DNA of 64,000 bases from Xanthostigma xanthostigma. Its lineage: Eukaryota; Arthropoda; Insecta; Raphidioptera; Raphidiidae. Below the pieces are notes generated by a model, which worked only from the letters and a program-made list of their open reading frames with translations, was not told the origin of the DNA and did not search any database. This document shows, in pieces, positions 43,101 through 55,100 of the stretch. The DNA lies in contig OY754469.1 of assembly GCA_963575645.1 (NCBI GenBank), positions 20,168,001 to 20,232,000 of the forward strand. Reading direction: 5' to 3'. The translations under genes and the position numbers were made by a program. Every line of letters begins with the position of its first letter. Within the stretch, counting starts at the first letter, position 1.

Positions 43101-46100
43101 AAATAATCAAATATTGAAAAAGAAACTTAAAAAACAATTTTTTTTAAGTTTAAAAAAAAAATATATATATGTATTATATATAATATATAAATATCAAATG
43201 GAATTAAATGGAACAATAGAAAAAAAAAATAAAGATCAATGATTTCGGCAGGAATCTAACCCGAGACTTTTTCGTTGCTGATCTAATGGTTTATCCACTA
43301 TGCTACGAAAGCTTAATGGCTGTGCCGCTGTTATTATGGTATAGAAGTGTAGCGCTTATTCTACGGTAATTTACACAGTAATTATTATATTGTTTTTTTA
43401 AACTATTATAGCTGTCAAAAAATAATGAAATAAAACTGTTTATAAAAATTAAACTACTGTACACATTTCATTGAATTTAAATAGGGTTCTTACTCTGATA
43501 GTAAACAAAGTGAATAAAATATAAACCAAGGCGATCCGACCAAAATTGCGATCTGTAGAGCTCGAACGTACGTATACAGACCAACTGACAACTGATATTT
43601 GTGATTTTCAATGACATTTTTAGTAGCAATTATGAACTCAAATAGATGTAAAAATGTTTTTTTTTAATAGAAAAAAATCTCCTCTTTTCAAAAAACTACT
43701 ATTTGAATGGATTTCATGTGTAATTAACTTAGATATAACTTCTTGTATTAACAAAAGTCAGCTGTGACGCGGAAAGCGATAATAGAGCACATGTCGCTAG
43801 TGAAGCGGCATATTGTGCAATAATTTGTGTGAGGCATAAATACAGGAAAAACTATTTTCAATGTTCTATTAATCAATAATAAATTGAAAATTCAATTGAA
43901 ACTTTTTTGCGCTAACTACTGCACATTCTTTCAAGGCTTCAAACATTATTCCTTCCTCAAAAGACGCCGAAAGTTAAATTCGACGCGAAACAAATTGCTC
44001 GTATTTGGCTATCGTGGGAGCACTAGGTACTTAAAAGTCTAAAGCTCTCAAGTCTAAACGATAGTTAACCGGGCCGGAGTCTTTCGTGAACTAACACCCG
44101 CTGTGGAATTAAACCTCTCATGTTTTTACTACTGGTGTGGAAAAATTGTGAAAAGAGTATTAGTAACTGATAATTTTTCGTATTGTCGAATTGCGAAATA
44201 AATCTGATTCAGACGGCCGTTTGGAATAACTTGAACGATACATTGAGATTTCACTGTAGTTTACGTAGAATGTGGTTGTATTAATAGGTATTGGTATCAG
44301 AGTTTGTCTGTCAAGATTCAAGATACAAGTTTAAAATATTGTACAATCTCTAATGATATTGAGGGCAACATAAACATACATAATTATGTAGATATTTATT
44401 ATTATGCTAAATACAAACATGCGGTTTAATCTGCTATTTCATTGCTAATTAGCTATTTAAAATTCTTTTAAATATTTTTTCTTAAATGAAAATATCTAAG
44501 ACGAAAGTAAATTCGAGAATCAAGACGTTTCCTTAAACTATTAGTTCAGAAGAAATGAATCACATAGACTGGTTTGTTTTTATGTTTCTCGGTGGAATTT
44601 TAAAGCTCTTAAGAGTATTCGTCCCTGCAAATACCCCCTGCACCTTCATCTCAAATCTTTTCCCCTCGCCTAAAAACGGTTCGCGCTCTCCCGACGCTAT
44701 TTTTAAAGCTAGAGGGTTCTGGTAAACGCCAAATGAAAGACAAAGAATCAGACTACAGATCCTTCAGGCGAATTTTTTGAAAAAAAATTCCTGAAAAAAC
44801 TTACAACCTTTTGAAAAAAATAATAAATTACGTAATATTTCATACGTAAGCGAAACTGTTTTTCAAAAAATTCGCCTGAAGGATCTGTAGTTTGATTCTT
44901 TGTCTTTCATTTGGCGTTTACCAGAACCCTCTAGCTTTAAAAATAGCGTCGGGAGAGCGCGAACCGTTTTTAGGCGAGGGGAAAAGATTTAAGATGAAGG
45001 GTGCAGGGGGTATTTGTAGGGACGAATACTCTTAAGTCGAATTCAATCAAAATTAAATAATATAAGATCTGAGTATTTTGTCAGTAAATAAAATTATAAT
45101 AATAAAGTGCTTCTTTGCCATTATTTCACTAACAATCCTGTAACATGACTCCGTCTATTTTTTTTGTTAGTTTTATTATCAACTTATTATCAAAAATTAT
45201 TGGGCGATAAAAGGGCCATTTTTTCAGTAAAATGAGCTAATAGATTTCATTTTTAAGGTTCCATAGTCACTAATAAGTTAATAAACTTATAAAGACTTCT
45301 TTTTTGTCAAAGACTTCGTCATATATGTACGTCCTATTACAGCTTGTCTCTTAAAATTTACAACCGATTTTGATGAAAGGAAATGTCATTTATATTCGCA
45401 ATACTAAAAGCGTTGGATAACTGTAAACAAATGACCTTAAAGTTCTGAATTTTCTTTTGAAGTTTTCATAATCCAAAAATAATGCTGGGCTGCAGAAATG
45501 ATTTACAAAAAAAAAAATTGATTTGACAATGACCTTAGATTGTAATCATATAATTTCAGTTTCAGTACTTCAGGAACAATTTAATGTCGTACTGCCTGTC
45601 ATCTTGAACATTAGATTGTGTTTACCCAAATTCCATGAAGCTGTCAAAATAAGCCATCTAATGTTCTCACTCCCATTCATATGCATGCATAATAAAAGGT
45701 GTCCCAACAAGAGCGCCGGATTTAATTTTAAAGAAAAATACATTTATTTTTTTAATTAAGCATACATTTTTATTTCAACATAAAGAAAAATAGTTCCGAT
45801 TAAACATGAAATACAACATCAGGCAAATGGCCACCACGAAACCTCTGGCACAGGTTTATTGTTTATATGAAATTTTTAATAAAGTTTTTGCATAAATGTG
45901 GCTGTATTTCAGTAATAACGCGCCGTATTTCCTCTTTAAGATATTCGACTCTTTCACGCTTATTCGCATACACCTTTTCCTTCACATACCCTCAAAGAGA
46001 AAAGTCCATCGGCGTTAGATCGCACGATCTTGGTGGCCAATGTTGATCGTCAAATCGAGAAATGACACGGCCTGGAAACTTGGTCTGCAGTAACACCATT

Positions 46101-49100
46101 GTTTCACGTGCTGTGTGGCCGATCGCACCGTCTTGTTGAAAAAACATATCCTCCACATCAATCACATTCAATTCGGGCTACAAGAACTCCGTTAACATTT
46201 CGCGATTACACACGGCACACACCATTATCAGTTAGCGCATTTCCAGCCCCATTTTCAAAGAAATATAGATTCCCTTACTGGGGCTATATTTTCAAGTGAC
46301 CGACAAGAATGATGACGAATAATGATCTTCTGATCCATCAGCGTAAATTTGATCTCAAATTTTGTAATTAAACGCCTCACTGTCGATTCATTTGGCGCAT
46401 AATGCGACCGAAAACTTGACGTAATTGGCGAACTGTTTTCGCAAAACTTTCACCATTTTTGTAATGTGTTTTTATAATAATTAAACGTTTTTCGTTTGAA
46501 TACTTCTCCATATTCTTAAATCGCGTGGTCTGTACGTGACAACTGTCAAAAAAAAAAATTACCGTACAGCGCAAATTAACAAAATGGCGGCAAATTTAAA
46601 TCCGGCGCTCTTGTTCATACAGCGGACCTTTTATCGTGTCTGGGAGGTGGGCCGGGGGTCTGTTAGGACCTTCGAATTGGTCTGGCAGCTTACAAAAGGT
46701 CTTAGAGTAGTCCACTAAATAATATTATGTAAAATTCACGAGTTTTATAATAATGTAGGTTACCCATTTTTTTCTCGAGCTTTGAAGCGTCTAGCGGAAG
46801 TTCGGTCTCACGGAAAGTGTCTGGCAGTAATGAATCTTGGTTTTTAATAATATGGTGTAAAACACAGATATATGAAAATCAGCAGTAGTTACTTTAACGT
46901 AGGTAAGCACGGTTTTTATGTACCTTTAGTACCTGTTATCTCTAAAGGGTCCCACTTTCAAACTAGCAAATTGGCATACGTCTCTAACTAAATATTACAC
47001 ATTTATTGATAAAATATTAGCTGTACTGAAATGATGTAGGTCTGGTGGCTCTGGGATCTTGCTCTAGTAGCTATACCGACCGTCAACAGATTACAAAAAT
47101 AATTTATGTTGACTCTTGATTAATTTTACTGGTCTCGAATTACTGTTTTCATCGCTTGAATTTAAGAGTAATAATTTGACACTTCGTAAATGGAGATCAT
47201 ATAATTTATAACATACATATAGATGTATACCTATTTTTAATAATTAGTTATTTATCCAGTTCAATGCCAACGAAAAATATTAATTACATGATCGGCTTCT
47301 ATCGTTGATCAATATTAAGTTAACTTATATAATCAAATATGAATTTCATAATTAAATATACAGAGATAAAATACTTACCAACATAATACTCCATGTCCAT
47401 GAGAACGATTTGATTGGAATGATACATCTATGGAGACGACTACTGACTTCTTCGTCTCAAAATATCGATGCAAGAATACTGTTCTTTTTTCCTTTTTTTT
47501 ATTATATTTAATGTACACAACTAATATGTATTATTTTTTTGTATACTATGTACTTGTAGGTGTTAGTGATAAAATGTCGAAATACCATTAAACACTTTAT
47601 AAAAAAAAATCAAGTTCTACAAAATAACGTTAAAAGATGTCGCATTTTTTAGAAGAAATTATAATATTTGAACATACTGACGCAACGCGACGTCTTCAAA
47701 CAATTTAGGATTGACTAGGCTCAGCACAGTTTAATATTTTGCGTTACGGAAAACATAAACATTCTCCTTCACCCAATATGGGACTTGAACCCGCATTCCG
47801 AGATTAAGAGTCTAGAACTTTATCACAGGGCTAATGACATCGGTTCCGTATATCGCGTGATACTACGGTATATCAATCTGACAATTATTCATAAATTTTA
47901 AATTAATTAATTGTTTATAACAATTAATGACGCCAGAGTTTTTAAATGTAAAAATAAAACCTACAACAAATATATTATTGATTTTGTGCTTCCATAAACT
48001 TTCATTTGAACCCTACACGATGCACGTAAAACAAGTTTTTTTTTATTTCCTATTTCATCTCAAGAAATTGACCCCCGATATAAAAATTCAACTTTTTCAC
48101 GTCTGTGATTGGGCCACCATACTCTGTGTGCCAAATTTCAAATTTTTATGTTAAATAGTATAAGAAAGGATGAATTATTTCGAAGAAGGCTATAAATGAT
48201 TTCTAATGGTATATGCTGCCGACGTTTCGGAAAATATATTTGCTTCCTCAGGGCTTACATATTATATATTAGAATTATTTGATTTGTAATTCTAATATAT
48301 AATATGTAAGCCCTGAGGAAGAAAATATATTTTCCGAAACGTCGGCAGCATATACCATTAGAAATCATTTATAGCCTTCTCCGAAATAATTCATCCTTTC
48401 TTATTAAACATAGGCTAAACTAATACACCTTACACGTTAAATAGTATCAGAGAAAATTGCCTGTGACTGACGGACGGACGGACACCAAAACGATTTCACA
48501 AGCGTTTCGTTTGCACGGAACACTAAAAATTAAAAATATGAATTAGTACTAGACTCTGACTAGACTCAAATAACTCTGACTGATGATGGAAAAGTCACGA
48601 ACCAAATGAGACATGTAACATGAAGACTAACTCCTTACTTATGAATTGCAAAGATGCACGGGTTATCTACGCAAGAATGCAACACTGTGTTGGTGCATTG
48701 ATAAGGAATGACCTTCACGTAACATGCGTTTCGTTATGAATTATGATGCACGAATATTTATCAATTAATTTTATTTATACATAAATGAAGAAAAAATGTA
48801 GGTACAAGGATTTGTTCAATATTACATTGTTATTAATTATGCATCTATAACATCTGGATACACAAGTCTACTTATTTACCGAGATATATTCTTTTCTGAC
48901 AATCTATATATCTATATACTATTTATATATACTAGCCGTTACCCACGGCTTCGCACGAGATTGAGACGAAACACGGATGCATTTCCATTATTTGGCATAG
49001 TTACTCCTTTCTCGACGTAGACCCCCCTAATAAATTTCAAAATTGATGACATTTACGTGATCAACGTCCTGAAAAATCTTGAAAATGACATCCATGTTGA

Positions 49101-52100
49101 TTTTTAGACTATTTACCTCTTTTCACCTTCTGAAGGGGTTGTTTTTGAAAAAGCATGAAACGTGTTTATTTATTTGTTGACAGGAGTAATCCTGCGCATT
49201 TTCGAATTGATACATCTATCTTATATGATTTCTCCATGCAAATTTTAAACTCCCGTTACACCCTTTTAGGGGTTGAATTTTCAAAAAAATGTTCTTTTTG
49301 GATGCCAACTATCTGTGTGTCAAATTTCAGCCCAATGCGTCTACAGGCAGTTAGTCGGTCACGGTTTCCTTTTATGTATTTAGCTAAATCTATACTAATA
49401 TATAAAGCTGAAGAGTTTGTTTGTTTGTTTGTTTGTTTGAACGCGCTAATCTCAGGAACTACTGGTTCAAATTGATTAAATTTTTTTTGTTGGATAGCCC
49501 ATTTACCGGGGAAGGCTAGAGGCTATATAATATTACGCTACGACCATTAGGAACGGAGCTTTAATGAAAAATGTTGCAAAAAGTATCTCAAAAATAAGCT
49601 TCTATTCATGTAAAATGCACTAACTAGATATACTCATATTAGTGATGAAAGAACACGACCTCAGGTAGATCAATCGGTAGCGCATACGACTGTCAATATC
49701 AGGGTCGTGGGTTCGAGCCCCACGTTGGGTGAATATATTTTTATTTTTTTTTTTTATTTTTTACATTGCTTTCTTCTAAGGCTTACATTTAAATTAATTT
49801 TAATTTTATTTAATTCATTTAAAAAAAAATATTAGTTAAAAAAAGTTTAAATACTGCTCTTTATCGACAAAAACTTTTGAACGGTAACTCCGATCATCAT
49901 GAAATTTGAACACAACATTCATCTCGGTAAACTAAGATGAATGTGTGTACTCATGTCCCTTCCTTCTCCATTCGTTCTTTTGCACCCGGGTGAAACCGGG
50001 CGGGACCGCTAGTAAGTAATAAAAACCGACTACTGAAAAGTATGAAACAAGAAAATATTCTCATTTGAGGATAGCCGTGGCCTCATATATATGAAAAATA
50101 CGACCACAGCTATCCTCAGATGAGAATATTTTCTTGTTTCATACTTTTCAGTAGTCGGGTTTAATACACATTGAATTCAACCGTCGTATGAATTTAAAAT
50201 GAGCATCTTCGGACCATTTTAAGGATTGTATTCGGGGGTTGAACACAAATTTTGAATAATTTAAGTAGCTAATAGCTTTAAATGGAGGAGGGGGGTAATA
50301 CTCTAATAAAGTGGATTCAAAGATCCATAATTAAAACAACTTAGCTGAACTGTCTCGACACCTCTTAAATAACATCTGTTCGTATTCCGGAAGTAATTAA
50401 AAAAGTGATTTATTGATAGATCTGGATTAATTACTTTTGCAACAGAATCACGAATGTCATTGATTTTAAAATTCCTTCATTGCTATATAACGATTTGTTT
50501 GTTGCTTGACATGTTTCGTTTTACACTTTTACATACACGACAAATTAATATTTAAGTATAAAACCAGTTAAATTCAGAAAGAAAACCTTGATTTAAACAC
50601 GTTCACTTTTATTATATTATGAATTTTAATAAATGCCTTTCACGATTATAAAAGCATCATTTATTTGAAAACTGTGATCTGATTTAACAAACAAGACGAT
50701 TGTTATAATATATTTGTCGATAGTAAATTAGTGCAGGGCATAGTGACGCATTCGCAAGAAAAATTGTCTCCAGTTCTCCTGATTATAAGTGTAATATGAC
50801 AGTCGATATTTTGTGCTGCAATTTTTTTTTATCACCTTTAAGTTAATTTGATTAAAAAAGTTCCTTACACCCAACACCGGATCTTTACACGTTTAATTGT
50901 TATAAAAATTTTTAAAAGTTTAAATTACCTGAAAATCATTGTTTTTCCCAATTAAATAGCATACCTTAGAAATAGTAATATTATAAATTTTAATTTTTTA
51001 TCGAATGTTAACAATGTAGCCTATTCAAATTTCGAATAAAAAAAATAGGACTGGAGACAATTTTTCCTGTGAATATGCCACCATGCCCTGCACTAAATCT
51101 TTATGTCTCTGCAGGGGTCGATTGTAGGGATGCCATTGTTTATGTTTCCATAGCTCATGTATTACAAACTTCCAGTTTCTAGGCTCTATTCTGAGAATTG
51201 GCGAATGTATAAATTGAATTTTATTAATATAAGAAAATAAATTAAATGTAAATTAGTACTAGACCTAGGTAACCCAAGCAATAAGTAGGTTTAAACAACA
51301 AAATTGAACAATATTTGTTCGTATCGTTTTTTTTAGTCGTCACTAAAATAGTAAATACTTTAGAAAGGTTCTGAATTAGGGTCGTATTAACGTCTTCGTA
51401 GACCCTGAGAATTCCGACATTGAGTTTTCTATACATTGCGTGTACCCTTGTTACTATATTAATTGAATAATTGCTGTGGTAGATCCGTAGGCCGTAGGCT
51501 CTGCACTGTGCAAAATACCGACCCTGGTTAACTAATAATATTTGAGTGACGTTAACACTTGATATTTTTAGTATAATTCAAGTTCAAAGTTATTTTGTAT
51601 AATATAGCTTGTGACCAGATATCAAGTTACAGAAAATCTTTTTAAGGGGGATTTTTTTGCGAAAAGTAAGATAAATACAATTAAAAGAATTTTGGCGTCT
51701 TGGTATTAAAGATGGTACAAAACATGGTGGCGCTGCAGGGCTCTGTATCTGTTTTAGATAAAAAAAAGTATTTTATACCTTTAATATTTAATAAAAAAAA
51801 CGTCTAAACTCTCTTAATTGTATTTATTTTACTTTTCTCAGAAAAGCGAAATTAGGCTTCTATACTAGAAATGCCCCTTAAAAAATGTTTTGTGGGCATA
51901 TAACGGCTGCTACCAGAATAACTGATTTAAATTTTATGTAATTTCAGAAACATCGTTATTTATATTTGTTGTATCTTTTTCAGTTTTGGAATACGTCGGT
52001 CCAAAATGGCGTACTTTCGTAGCCAACATGTCCATAGCGATTTTTTTTACATTTGCCACCTGTATTCTACCTTGGCTGAGTTACTACATTGCAGACTGGA

Positions 52101-55100
52101 GAATGCTGACTATTGTTACTTCAGCACCTTTAATATTATCAATTGCAACACCGTTTCTTGTTCCAGAATCAGCAAGGTAAATTATTTCACCTCTCTAATC
52201 GATTTCTTTGTTCTTTGCTCTTTATTTTCTATTGTTATCTTGATTCCATTACCCACATAAATACCGTATAAAGCTTAACGTACACTAGGTTTTATCTCAA
52301 TAATTATTATTCCATGTGACTTCCGTTTGAAATGAGTCAGGTTACAAATTGTAGTCAGTATTTATGGGATTGTTTAAACATTAATCGATTTTTTTTGCTT
52401 CATACAAGCGATTTAATGTTAAAGTCAGACTTTTAGCATGATTCAAATTAAAACACTGCGATAAACATAGCGGTTAATGGAAAATATTTTAGTTGTTCGT
52501 AATTAGTTTTGTTCCAATATATATTAGACGTGAAGGGAAAGTTTGGATGAGGAACAATTTGAAAAGAAGCTTTACCTATGTTTGTGGCTAAGGTTTTGCA
52601 AAATTTCTTTTCATCTTCAGTGTCTCTGGCTAGTTGATTTTCCACTCTTCTACTAACCTGAGGTCCTGAAGATTTTCATACATACAGTATCAATCTAATG
52701 TCGTATTCAAACTCCCTGTTATCAGGGAGTCAGACTGACTTTTCTAAAGAGTCATTTAATAAGATTTAGGGTGTGTTAGCGGGCCAGACTCTAAAATAAA
52801 AACTATAACACATACTAAATTTAAATCTTTATTTATTTAGTTTAAATCAGTTTTCATATAAAGGTAATTAAAAGGGTAAATCATCTTGAGCTAGAGGATC
52901 CTCCTGTTTCTGATAAGCTTATTGATGTCAGGTGTCAAAAATCCTCACTGGATAGATTCTGGTCGCGGGTCGTATGGAGATGCCTTGAGGATTGGATGCG
53001 GTCCGCGGGCCGTATTTTTGACATCACTTATCTAGAAGCTAGAACATTATATTGTACTCACACAGAAACAAATGGGTGTTCTATATAGAAAAAGATCGCT
53101 TTTGAAGCTAAAATTTTATCAAAACGCGTAAAAAAAGTTGTTTTGAAGTGGAAACTGTACAAAAAATGATGCTAAATACATGAATACACAGTTTAAGAAA
53201 AATGTAGTCATCAATCAAATATTTTTCGAGCAGGATCGATTTAAAATTCTACTATGATTTTCATATGGAGAAATGTGCATGTTCACATATTCTAAGGTCA
53301 TTGTCCAATCAGATTTTTTGACAACCCTTTCTGCAATCCAGTATTAAAGTTTCAGAATATAATTTACGTGAAAAATCGATCTAAAAATATCTATTAACTA
53401 ATTATTTATTTCTATATAATATATGTCTACAAACAGGGCACGGTAGACCTGAACCCGTTTTAAGAATTTAAATGGAATTAATTTTTTGCTTGATAATTAA
53501 TTAATATTAATAAACCTACATAAAGTAGGTAGCAGAAGATAATATGCGGCTTTTCTTTAAATCATTATGATTATATAAATTTTTTTCCATCTGAAGCGTT
53601 AAATTATTTGTAAAAATATGCTCGTATAACGACCATGAAAAATTATTAATTAATTTTATATGACAATAAATTATCGACGAATTAATAATCTCGAAAACTC
53701 GATATAATTTAATGGAAATCGTAAAAGAGATCAACAGTTTATGACTATAGCCGTATTGTAAATGATAGCTTGCCCTTAGGCCGCGTTCACACGAGCTTAA
53801 TTTCTGCGGAACAGCAGATCACGAGGATATGTTTTTACCATTTTGTTCCACTGTGAGCTATGTGGCTTGCAAGTGAAGACGTTCCGCTGCCGCAGATTTT
53901 CCGTCCTATGCGAACTATTGCATTTAATTATAGTGCAAGATCCGGTATTAGAAATTAGTGATGTGCGGGATATCCGTATCCGTATCCGCGGATATCTGAG
54001 GGAGAAGAAAGATCCGTATCCGCATTCGTATCTGTTAGTTTTTGGCGGATCTTTTACGGATCTTTTACCTTATTAATTTTCAATTCATAGATGAAATTTT
54101 ATATATAGGTATAGGTGATTAGGTAATAATGAAAAACTGTTAAATTCCATTCAGATTATTTTTTATCTTTTAAAATCGTATTTGGCACCTTTATATTGCA
54201 AACATTTATCGTAGTGAGTACCATACCAATAGTACATAACTCAAAGGTACTAAAAACTATCTTTATAATGAGATAATGCACATCGATATTTGGAAAGAGA
54301 CAATCTGTTATGAGAGTTAACTCTTAAAGAGATCAATAACTTTTTCCCATAACAGATAGTCTCTTTCCAAAGGTCGATGGGCAATATTTACCGCCGCGTA
54401 CTCTAAGAAAGTTAAGATCCGTATCCGTATCCGCGGAACTTGAAACCAAATATCCGTATTCAGATCTGTATCCGCGGATATACATTTTTAACGATCCGGC
54501 ACATCACTATTAGAAATATATACCCTCATCTGTTATTTGATGATGACAAAGTTTATATATTAGATAATATACGAGTATTGAGTGATAAATTGCAAATGGG
54601 TTGCTTATAGTACTAACAGACGCTCGAACTTGGTCCGGTCCGACAACGGACATGGTACGGCGGATCAAGTCCGCTGCTTGCAACAGACGACCGGATCTGT
54701 CAGTCTCCTTGTGTACACAGTTACGTAATCATGCCTATGATTAAGCGCGCGAAAATTGCGATTGTTCTAGCGGCAACGTTAATGCCGCCACAAACAACAA
54801 GGAAGAAAAGAAAGGAGTGGGCAAAATTCTATTTGAAAGATCGCGATGAATTTAGTCATATGAAGTTAATAAAATCGCTTGATAGCGAAGATTATATTTT
54901 GAATAACACTCCCGAAGAATTTCTAGAGCGTTGTTACGCGCTTCTCTGTTACAATATAACTTATCTGATAGATCCCACAAACATGAGAAATCTTTTTATA
55001 ATACCAATACTCCACCAAGAACTTCGCGTTCTGTCAAAATTTCTGTCATGTTGCACAACCAGGGCCGTATTTAGGGGAGGGCAACCGGGGCTACAGCCCC

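Noticed and set aside
49657-49731. Functional tRNA gene
   Set aside because: The 3' half matches tRNA-Lys, but the acceptor and anticodon stems do not pair and a T-rich SINE-like tail follows.
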